Shown piece after piece: positions 57,710-64,000 of a DNA stretch of 64,000 nt. The stretch's first letter is position 1. Each line of letters starts with the position of its first letter. This DNA is from Streptomyces melanogenes (GTDB lineage Bacteria; Actinomycetota; Actinomycetes; Streptomycetales; Streptomycetaceae), in contig NZ_BMTS01000013.1 in assembly GCF_014649795.1 (NCBI RefSeq), forward strand, positions 205,606 to 269,605, given 5' to 3'. The position numbers and the translations under genes are program-made. The notes under the pieces were generated by a model. That model saw only the letters and a program-made list of their open reading frames with translations, made no database searches and was not told the DNA's origin.

Positions 57710-58393
57710 ATGCCCTCCGCTCCCGCCTCCGCCGTCACACCAGCCCCGGCCCCGATCAAGCAGCCGCCCGCCGCCGACCGCGTCTACATGCACGTCAAGC
57801 AGGCCGTACTCGACCGGCGGTACGAGGGCGGGACGCTCCTCACCGAGGGCGAGCTGGCCGAGGCCGTCGGGGTGTCGCGCACGCCCGTGCGCGAGGCGCT
57901 GCTGAAGCTCGAAGTGGAAGGGCTCATCCGGCTCTACCCCAAGAAGGGCGCCCTCGTCCTGGCCGTCTCCGCGCAGGAGACCGCCGACGTGGTCGAAACC
58001 CGGCTCCTGGTCGAGGAGTTCGCCGCCCGCAAGGCGGTCCTCGCGCCGGGGCGGCTGATCGCCCGGCTCGAAGAGCTCCTGGAGGAGCAGAAGGCGAACG
58101 CGGCCGCCGGCGACCTCGCCGCCGTCGCCGTCACCGACCGCTGCTTCCACGCCGAGATCGTCCGCAACGCCGGGAACGAGATCCTCTCCCGGCTCTACGA
58201 CCAGATGCGCGACCGGCAGCTGCGGATGGGCGTCGCCGTGATGCACGCCCAGCCCGACCGGATCGCCAAGAACATCGCCGAGCACGAGGAGATGCTGGAG
58301 GCCATCAGGGCCGGGGACGCCGAGCGGGCCGCGCACTGCGTGCGTCAGCACCTGAGCTGGGTCAAGGTCCTGGTCCGGGGTGAGGAACGATGA
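57710..58393 (+). CDS. GntR-family regulator, FadR/FCD type
   Basis: A 227-residue regulator. Winged helix: ADRVYMHVKQAVLDRRYEGG, LTEGELAEAVGVSRTPVREA and LIRLYPKKGALVL; FCD effector domain with metal-binding residues (VTDRCFHAEIVRNAGN, AKNIAEHEEMLEAIRAGD). The ATG at 57710 lacks a clear Shine-Dalgarno and has TATCCT 11-16 bases upstream, so the transcript may be nearly leaderless. It overlaps the MFS transporter gene by 4 bases and probably controls it; the inducer is likely a small organic acid (inference). Confidence 0.9.
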   Translation: MPSAPASAVTPAPAPIKQPPAADRVYMHVKQAVLDRRYEGGTLLTEGELAEAVGVSRTPVREALLKLEVEGLIRLYPKKGALVLAVSAQETADVVETRLLVEEFAARKAVLAPGRLIARLEELLEEQKANAAAGDLAAVAVTDRCFHAEIVRNAGNEILSRLYDQMRDRQLRMGVAVMHAQPDRIAKNIAEHEEMLEAIRAGDAERAAHCVRQHLSWVKVLVRGEER

Positions 58394-59697
58394 GTTCCAG
58401 CACATCCGGGGCCTCCCTGCCCGGTGATCCTCCGGGAGGGCGCCGCGCCGCCCTCGTCTGGGGCATCGGCGTCGGCGTCTACTTCGTCGCCGTCATCTTC
58501 CGCACCAGCCTCGGCGTCGCCGGGCTGGACGCCGCCGACCGCTTCGACGTCAACGCCTCGGCGCTGTCCACCTTCTCCATACTCCAACTGCTCGTCTACG
58601 CGGGCATGCAGATACCCGTCGGCCTCATGGTCGACCGCCTCGGCACCAAGAAGGTCCTCACCCTGGGCGTCGTGCTCTTCACGGCCGGGCAGCTCGGCTT
58701 CGCCCTCTCGCCCTCGTACGGCACCGCCCTCGCCTCGCGCGCGCTGCTCGGCTGCGGCGACGCGATGACGTTCATCAGCGTCCTGCGGCTCGGCTCGCGC
58801 TGGTTCCCCGCCCGGCGCGGCCCGCTGATAGCCCAGGTCGCGGCGCTCTTCGGGATGGCGGGCAACCTCGTCTCCACCGTCGTCATCTCCCGCTCGCTGC
58901 ACGGCATCGGCTGGACGCGGACGTTCGCGGGCAGCGCGCTCGCCGGAGTGGTCGTCCTGGTCCTGCTGCTCCTGTTCCTGCGCGACCACCCCGAGGGCCA
59001 CGAGCCCGCGCCCGTCACCCACGCCGGAGCGGCCTACGTACGCCGCCAGATCGCCGAGTCCTGGCGCGAGCCGGGGACCCGGATGGGAATGTGGGTGCAC
59101 TTCACCACGCAGTTCCCGGCCATGGTGTTCCTGCTGCTGTGGGGGATGCCGTACCTGGTCGAGGCGCAGGGGCACTCGCGGGGGACGGCCGGCGAGCTGC
59201 TGACCCTGGTCGTGCTCTCCAACATGGTGGTGGGGTTGGTGTACGGGCAGGTCATCGCCCGCCACCACGCGGCCCGCGCGCCGCTCGCCCTCGGCACGGT
59301 CGGGGCGACCGCCGCGCTGTGGGCCGCCGTCGTCGCCTACCCGGCGCCGCACACCCCGATGTGGCTGCTGATCGTCCTGTGCGTGGTGCTGGGCGCCTGC
59401 GGCCCGGCCTCGATGATCGGCTTCGACTTCGCCCGCCCGGCCAACCCGCCCCAGCGTCAGGGTACGGCCTCCGGAATCGTCAACATGGGTGGTTTCACGG
59501 CCTCGATGACGACGCTGCTCGCGGTGGGCGTGCTGCTCGACGCGACCGGCGACAACTACCGGATCGCGTTCGCCTCGGTGTTCGTCCTCCAGGCGCTGGG
59601 CATCACCCAGATCCTGCGGCTGCGCGGTCGCGCGGCGCACCGCGAGCGCGAACGCCTGGTGGCGAGCCGGGTGGAGGCGGTGCACGTACCGGCGTGA
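58390..59697 (+). CDS. MFS transporter
   Basis: A 435-residue major facilitator with ~12 helices. Landmarks: GVGVYFVAVIFRTSLGVAGL, the loop 2-3 motif GLMVDRLGTKKVL, and the second-half TGIVNMGG-like ASGIVNMGGFTASMTTLL. It resembles the nitrate/nitrite-porter-like or metabolite MFS groups; the substrate is unknown. The ATG overlaps the GntR stop, giving a regulator-transporter operon. The C-terminus is charged and cytoplasmic. Confidence 0.92.
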   Translation: MSSSTSGASLPGDPPGGRRAALVWGIGVGVYFVAVIFRTSLGVAGLDAADRFDVNASALSTFSILQLLVYAGMQIPVGLMVDRLGTKKVLTLGVVLFTAGQLGFALSPSYGTALASRALLGCGDAMTFISVLRLGSRWFPARRGPLIAQVAALFGMAGNLVSTVVISRSLHGIGWTRTFAGSALAGVVVLVLLLLFLRDHPEGHEPAPVTHAGAAYVRRQIAESWREPGTRMGMWVHFTTQFPAMVFLLLWGMPYLVEAQGHSRGTAGELLTLVVLSNMVVGLVYGQVIARHHAARAPLALGTVGATAALWAAVVAYPAPHTPMWLLIVLCVVLGACGPASMIGFDFARPANPPQRQGTASGIVNMGGFTASMTTLLAVGVLLDATGDNYRIAFASVFVLQALGITQILRLRGRAAHRERERLVASRVEAVHVPA

Positions 59698-59710
59698 CAG
59701 CGGTACCGGT

Positions 59711-60535
59711 TTACGGCGTGACCGCGAAGTCCCGCAGGATCGCCGCCGCCAGCTCCTGGTCGCCCTCGGTCTTCACCCGGTCCGCGACGGCGTGCGGGCG
59801 CACCCGGCCGCAGGACAGACGGACGAACGTCTCCCAGTCCATGGCGATCGTGGCGAGTGGGCCGAGCGAGGGGGCGCCGTCGACGGTGCCGTGCCCGTCG
59901 GCGTCGACCCGTACCGTACGCAGGAACTCGACCGGGCCGTGGATGTCGAAGACGACCGCCGAGTTCGGCGGGGCGCCCGCGTCCTTGGCGACGACTCTCG
60001 GCAGGGTGTGCAGCAGGATGTCGCGGGCCACGTACGCGCCCGGCGAGTCGAGGTTGCCCGGCTTGCCCAGCGCCCACCGCAGGTCCTGCTCGTGCACCCA
60101 CACGTCGAACGCCCGCATCCGCAGCGCCAGTTCCAGGGTCTGCTCGGCGCCGAGCGGGGCGCGGACCATGGTGTCGGGCGCCCGGCTCTCGTTGCGCAGC
60201 TGCCGCGCCCGGCGGATGACCGTGTACTCCAGCTCCGAGGTCATCTCCGGCGCGGTGTGGTGCCGGCGCACATCGACCTGCATCTCCATATAGCGCGCGA
60301 ACTCACTTTGTACGTGGTAGAGATCGCGCGGCAGCGTGTGGATCGGGCGCGGGTCGCCGAGCTGTTCGCACTCCATCCCGATGATGTGCGACACGATGTC
60401 GCGCACCGACCAGGCCGGGCACGGTGTGGCGCGGTTCCACTCCCCCTCGACGAGCGGCATCACCAGCTCGGTTATCGCCTCGATGGAGTGGGTCCAGGCG
60501 TCGGCGTAGGTCTGGAGGCTGGGATGGACGGTCAC
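59711..60535 (-). CDS. Maleylpyruvate isomerase family mycothiol-dependent enzyme (DinB/MDMPI)
   Basis: A 274-residue protein with the DinB-like four-helix bundle (~1-170) and an MDMPI C-terminal domain. Metal-ligand region: NRATPCPAWSVRDIVSHIIG; second part LRMRAFDVWVHEQDLRWALG with HEQD. Such enzymes use mycothiol, the actinobacterial thiol. The start is GTG at 60535. It converges with the MFS gene (13-base gap) and is divergent from the hydrolase at 60676. The exact reaction is unknown. Confidence 0.9.
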   Translation of the reverse strand: MTVHPSLQTYADAWTHSIEAITELVMPLVEGEWNRATPCPAWSVRDIVSHIIGMECEQLGDPRPIHTLPRDLYHVQSEFARYMEMQVDVRRHHTAPEMTSELEYTVIRRARQLRNESRAPDTMVRAPLGAEQTLELALRMRAFDVWVHEQDLRWALGKPGNLDSPGAYVARDILLHTLPRVVAKDAGAPPNSAVVFDIHGPVEFLRTVRVDADGHGTVDGAPSLGPLATIAMDWETFVRLSCGRVRPHAVADRVKTEGDQELAAAILRDFAVTP

Positions 60536-60675
60536 GGGACCCCTCGGCGGTTCTGTACGTACGCGGGCTGGGCGCTGTGGCAGTTAAGTTACGCTGCCGA
60601 AAGGCACCCCGGCAGTGCTTTCGTGTGACGATCGTAGGCCCGTGTTGACAACTCGAATGCCAGGACGGTGGTAGT

Positions 60676-61473
60676 GTGCGCGCCTCCCTCATCCAATTCG
60701 GTGTAGATCCCCAGGAATCGGTGGATTCCCGCAGACAGCGGGCGGCTTCGCTGGTACGCGAGCAGTCGGGCGCCGACCTCGTGGTGCTGCCGGAGCTGTG
60801 GACCGTGGGCGCCTTCGCCTACGAGAGCTTCGCGGCCGAGGCGGAGCGGGCGGCTGACGGACCGACGCATGAGGCCATGTCAAAGGCCGCGCGGGACGCG
60901 GGCGTCTGGCTGCACGCGGGCTCGATCCCGGAGTGCGGCGCGGACGGCGGGCTCTACAACACCTCCCTGGTCTTCACGCCCGAGGGCGAACTGGCCGCCA
61001 CCTACCGGAAGATCCACCGCTTCGGCTTCGACCAGGGCGAGGCGGTGCTGATGAGCGCGGGCGCCGACCTGGTCACGGTGGCGCTGCCGGGGACCACGCT
61101 GGGCCTGGCGACCTGTTACGACCTGCGCTTCCCCGAGCTGTTCCGGGGCCTGGTCGACGCGGGCGCCCAGACCCTGGTGATCCCGGCGGGCTGGCCCGCC
61201 AGGCGCCTGGCGCACTGGACGCTGCTCGCGAAGGCCCGCGCGGTCGAGAACCAGGCGTACGTCCTGGCCTGCGGCACCGGCGGCAGCCACGCGGGCGTCC
61301 CGCAGGCGGGCCACAGCATCGTGGTCGACCCGTGGGGAGAGGTCCTGGCGGAGGCGGGCGAGGACGAGGAGGTCCTCACGGTCGAGCTGGACGAGGAGAA
61401 GGTGGCGGCGGTCCGGGAGCAGTTCCCGGCGCTGAAGGACCGGCGGCTGGGGCTGCGGACGCCGGGGGCGTGA
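60676..61473 (+). CDS. Carbon-nitrogen hydrolase (nitrilase superfamily)
   Basis: A 265-residue amidase-type hydrolase with the complete catalytic set Glu40 (VVLPELW), Lys112 (YRKIHRF) and Cys147 (ATCYDLRFPEL). It resembles the omega-amidase/Nit branch that repairs deaminated metabolites such as 2-oxoglutaramate. The GTG at 60676 has GACGGTGGTAGT upstream. It is monocistronic; the neighbours are divergent and convergent. The substrate is not proven. Confidence 0.93.
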   Translation: MRASLIQFGVDPQESVDSRRQRAASLVREQSGADLVVLPELWTVGAFAYESFAAEAERAADGPTHEAMSKAARDAGVWLHAGSIPECGADGGLYNTSLVFTPEGELAATYRKIHRFGFDQGEAVLMSAGADLVTVALPGTTLGLATCYDLRFPELFRGLVDAGAQTLVIPAGWPARRLAHWTLLAKARAVENQAYVLACGTGGSHAGVPQAGHSIVVDPWGEVLAEAGEDEEVLTVELDEEKVAAVREQFPALKDRRLGLRTPGA

Positions 61474-61526
61474 GGCTCGCCGGGGGCGGGACCTGAGCTC
61501 GGGGAGGTAAGGCGGGGGCCTTTGGG

Positions 61527-62033
61527 TCAGTCGTCCTCCCCGTCGTGGTCGCGGTCCCGCTCGTCCATCCGGATCACGCACACCACCACCGCGATCAGCA
61601 GCGCCGCGTCCGCGTCCTCGCGGACGATGTTCACCGCGTACGTCTCGCGGACGCGGAACCAGCGGCGCGAGACGTGCGCGAGCAGCTCCCCGTCGTACTC
61701 GACGGTGAACTCGCGGTCGAGGATCTTGCCGGAGACGTCGAGCTCGGTGCCCTCGACCAGGGCGACGCGGTAGTGGTTGCGCAGCAGCGAGAGCCGTTTG
61801 CGGCGGATGGTGGCCAGCGGCCGCTCGTCCCGCTCGATGGTCATCGCGTCCCTGATGCTGAACATCTTCTTGCGCAAAGTGATCAGGACCCGTCCGGTCG
61901 GGTCCTTCAGCTCCAGGGTGTCCCGCAGCCGCAGCGCCTTGCCGTCTACGAGGAAGGCGTGGCGGCCGTCCTCGGTCTCGATCCAGTAGTCGTCGCCGAT
62001 CGCGAAGATCTTGTCGCGCACCAGATATTTCAT
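61527..62033 (-). CDS. LURP-one-related (tubby-like) family protein
   Basis: A 168-residue beta-rich protein of the LURP-one-related fold (KYLVRDKIFAIGDDYWIETE, FLVDGKALRLRDTLELKDP, DREFTVEYDGELLAHVSRRW). A likely phospholipid-scramblase-like binding fold; function unknown. The ATG at 62033 is chosen because KYLVRDKIFAIGDD is the family start and the longer frame runs into the next gene's 5' end. It is divergent from the thioredoxin-NHL gene with only 40 bases between the starts, so the two promoters overlap. The C-terminus is acidic. Confidence 0.88.
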   Translation of the reverse strand: MKYLVRDKIFAIGDDYWIETEDGRHAFLVDGKALRLRDTLELKDPTGRVLITLRKKMFSIRDAMTIERDERPLATIRRKRLSLLRNHYRVALVEGTELDVSGKILDREFTVEYDGELLAHVSRRWFRVRETYAVNIVREDADAALLIAVVVCVIRMDERDRDHDGEDD

Positions 62034-62073
62034 GGCGGAATGCGTACCCCTGCTTTTGCGGTTGGATGGGGGT

Positions 62074-63882
62074 ATGGCTACACGTGCACGCGTTCGGGCC
62101 CCCGAGCTGATCGGCAAGGGCGGCTGGCTGAACACCGGTGATCAGCAGTACACCCTCGCCGACCTGCGGGGGAGGATCGTCATCCTCGATTTCTGGACGT
62201 TCTGCTGCATCAACTGTCTGCACGTCCTGGACGAGCTGCGGGAGCTGGAGGAGAAGCACCGCGACACCGTGGTGATCATCGGGGTGCACTCGCCGAAGTT
62301 CGTGCACGAGGCCGAGCACCAGGCCGTCGTCGACGCCGTGGAGCGCTACCAGGTGCACCACCCGGTCCTGGACGACCCGGAGCTGGCGACCTGGAAGCAG
62401 TACGCGGTACGGGCCTGGCCCACGCTCGTCGTGATCGACCCCGAGGGGTACATCGTCGCCCAGCACGCGGGCGAGGGGCACGCCCACGCCATCGCGAAGC
62501 TGGTGGAGGAGCTGGAGGCCGAGCACGAGGCGAAGGGGACGCTGCGGCGCGGCGACGGACCGTACGTGCCGCCGGAGCCGGAGGCGACCGACCTGCGCTT
62601 CCCCGGCAAGGCGCTCGTCCTGCCGGGCTCGGGCACCTTCCTGGTCTCCGACTCGACGCGGCACCAGCTGGTGGAGCTGGAGCCGGACGGCGAGACGGTG
62701 GTGCGGCGGATCGGCGACGGCGGGTCCGGCGGGTCCGGCGGGTCCGGCGGGTTCAAGGAGCCGCAGGGACTGGCGCTGCTCCCGGACGGCCGGGTGATCG
62801 TCGCGGACACGGTCAACCACGCGCTGCGGGTCTTCGACCCGGAGACGGGGGCCGTGGAGCGGGTCGCGGGCACCGGCAAGCAGTGGTGGCAGGGCTCGCC
62901 CACCTCCGGCCCCGCCCTTGAGGTGGACCTGTCCTCTCCCTGGGACGTCGCCTGGTGGCAGGGCAAGGTGTGGATCGCCATGGCCGGGGTGCACCAGCTG
63001 TGGACGTACGACCCGGAGGCGGGCACGGTCGAGGTCGCGGCCGGGACGACGCAGGAGGGCCTGGTCGACGGCCCGGCCGCCGAGGCGTGGTTCGCGCAGC
63101 CGTCGGGCCTCGCGGCCGACGGGGACCGGCTGTGGGTGGCCGACTCGGAGAACTCGGCGCTGCGGTACGTCGCGCGCGACGGTTCGGATTACGTGGTGGG
63201 CACGGCGGTCGGGACCGGCCTCTTCGACTTCGGTCACCGGGACGGGGAGGCGGGGCAGGCGCTGCTCCAGCACCCGCTGGGCGTGACGGCCCTGCCGGAC
63301 GGCTCGGTGGCGGTGTCCGACACGTACAACCACGCGCTGCGCCGCTACGACCCGGCGTCCGGGGAGGTCACCACGCTCGCCACGGACCTGCGCGAGCCGA
63401 GCGACGCGGTGCTCGTCGGGGACGACATCGTGGTGGTCGAGTCGGCCCGGCACCGGCTGACGCGGCTGCGGCTGCCGGAGTCGGCGGTACGGGTGGACGC
63501 GGTGGCGCACCGTACGCAGCGGGCGGCGACGGAGGTCGCCCCCGGCGCGCTCCGCCTCGACGTGGTCTTCCAGGCCCCGTCCGGGCAGAAGCTGGACACC
63601 CGCTACGGGCCGTCGACGCGGCTGATCGTGTCCTCGACGCCGGTGGAGCTGCTGGTGTCCGGGGAGGGTACGGGGACGGACCTGTCCCGCGAGCTCACCT
63701 TGAACCCCGAGGTGGCGGAGGGCGTCCTCCACGTCTCGGCGATGGCCGCGTCCTGCGACGACGACCCGGCGAACGAGTACCCGGCGTGCCACGTGCACCA
63801 GCAGGACTGGGGGGTCCCGGTCCGCCTGACGCCGGAGGGGGCGACCCGCCTGCCCCTGGTCCTGGCGGGCCTGGACGGTTAG
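62074..63882 (+). CDS. Thioredoxin-fold protein with NHL-repeat propeller
   Basis: A 602-residue two-part protein. Thioredoxin-like domain (~10-150) with LDFWTFCCINCLHVLDEL, redox pair Cys45/Cys48; NHL six-bladed propeller (~175-500) with repeats such as EPQGLALLPDGRVIVADTVN and HPLGVTALPDGSVAVSDTYN. It resembles the human NHLRC2 architecture. A GGSGGSGGSGG run near residue 215 (encoded by 9-bp tandem repeats) links the blades. A C-terminal ~90-residue beta domain follows. No signal peptide. ATG at 62074 follows GGATGGGGGT. The function is unknown, perhaps redox control. Confidence 0.92.
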   Translation: MATRARVRAPELIGKGGWLNTGDQQYTLADLRGRIVILDFWTFCCINCLHVLDELRELEEKHRDTVVIIGVHSPKFVHEAEHQAVVDAVERYQVHHPVLDDPELATWKQYAVRAWPTLVVIDPEGYIVAQHAGEGHAHAIAKLVEELEAEHEAKGTLRRGDGPYVPPEPEATDLRFPGKALVLPGSGTFLVSDSTRHQLVELEPDGETVVRRIGDGGSGGSGGSGGFKEPQGLALLPDGRVIVADTVNHALRVFDPETGAVERVAGTGKQWWQGSPTSGPALEVDLSSPWDVAWWQGKVWIAMAGVHQLWTYDPEAGTVEVAAGTTQEGLVDGPAAEAWFAQPSGLAADGDRLWVADSENSALRYVARDGSDYVVGTAVGTGLFDFGHRDGEAGQALLQHPLGVTALPDGSVAVSDTYNHALRRYDPASGEVTTLATDLREPSDAVLVGDDIVVVESARHRLTRLRLPESAVRVDAVAHRTQRAATEVAPGALRLDVVFQAPSGQKLDTRYGPSTRLIVSSTPVELLVSGEGTGTDLSRELTLNPEVAEGVLHVSAMAASCDDDPANEYPACHVHQQDWGVPVRLTPEGATRLPLVLAGLDG

Positions 63883-64000
63883 CCCCCACCCCGCCCCTTC
63901 CCTAAACCCTCCGGGGGTGGGAGGGGGCGGAGGTGTGTTCCCGGGGGCTGGGCCCCCGGACCCCGGGCGGGGGCTGCGCCCCCTGCACCCCGCTTTCGGG
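63883..64000. repeat. GC-rich intergenic repeats at the right edge
   Basis: Short hairpins GGGGGCTGGGCCCCC and GCGGGGGCTGCGCCCCCTGC, of the same family as those near 46340-46385. No gene is seen before the window ends. Confidence 0.6.

Noticed and set aside
60880..63798. 972-codon minus-strand frame
   Set aside because: Antisense to the nitrilase and thioredoxin-NHL genes; no protein-like features.
1..64000. Mobile element, prophage or integrated plasmid
   Set aside because: No transposase, integrase or phage gene found, no attachment-site duplication at either tRNA, and composition is uniform apart from short AT-rich promoter patches.

Overview
The window is very GC-rich with strong third-position GC bias, tight ATGA/GTGA gene overlaps and many GTG starts. 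Gene content (crgA, pknB-pbpA-rodA-pstP-fhaB-fhaA, class E sortases, bkd operons, a proteasome activator, a mycothiol-type DinB protein) points to a Streptomyces chromosome. The dense parS sites and scattered DnaA boxes place it in the core region close to oriC. I see no insertion sequence, prophage, CRISPR array or biosynthetic gene cluster. The region reads as conserved chromosome core.

Layout. 1-5 kb: a Ser/Thr kinase cut by the left edge with an HTH partner, tRNA-Ala(TGC), a DUF5324 protein, a cyclophilin, a rhomboid protease, a DnaA-box cluster and crgA. 5-9.5 kb: one operon with a DUF881 protein, three class E sortases, a 58-residue membrane protein and a TrpG/PabA-type glutamine amidotransferase. 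9.6-17.7 kb (minus): fhaA-fhaB-pstP-rodA-pbpA-pknB, the Ser/Thr phosphorylation and peptidoglycan-elongation operon, with two parS sites before pknB. 18-25 kb: tRNA-Leu(CAG), a NarL-type two-component pair whose kinase has an extra C-terminal membrane module, a parS site, a membrane protein behind palindromes, a DUF2252 protein, a J-domain protein and a rhodanese.

25-38 kb is a phenylacetate catabolic region: an acyl-CoA dehydrogenase behind a KstR-like palindrome, paaABCDE (minus), a DUF5819/HTTM/TrmH operon, then paaN (minus) divergent from paaH and a TetR regulator. The same ACCGNNCGNNCGGT-type box lies before paaA and between paaN and paaH, with a one-mismatch copy before the first branched-chain ketoacid dehydrogenase operon (38-41.6 kb), so the TetR protein is a good candidate regulator of all three. 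An Lrp/AsnC regulator sits divergently beside that operon.

41.8-46.2 kb: a MobA-like/DUF6457 fusion, moeA, a four-site parS cluster that contains the moeA stop codon and the start of a K+ channel gene, and a quinone oxidoreductase. 46.5-52.8 kb: the proteasome activator Bpa, a small secreted protein, two divergent Ser/Thr kinases, a phosphotransferase and a PPOX-fold protein. 53-57.6 kb: a NarL/DevR-type response regulator divergent from a second ketoacid dehydrogenase operon whose E2 gene carries an intragenic parS. 57.7-63.9 kb: a GntR/MFS pair, a mycothiol-dependent-isomerase-like protein, a nitrilase-fold hydrolase, a LURP-one protein and a thioredoxin-NHL protein. Intergenic GC-rich repeat families occur near 46.3, 52.9 and 63.9 kb.
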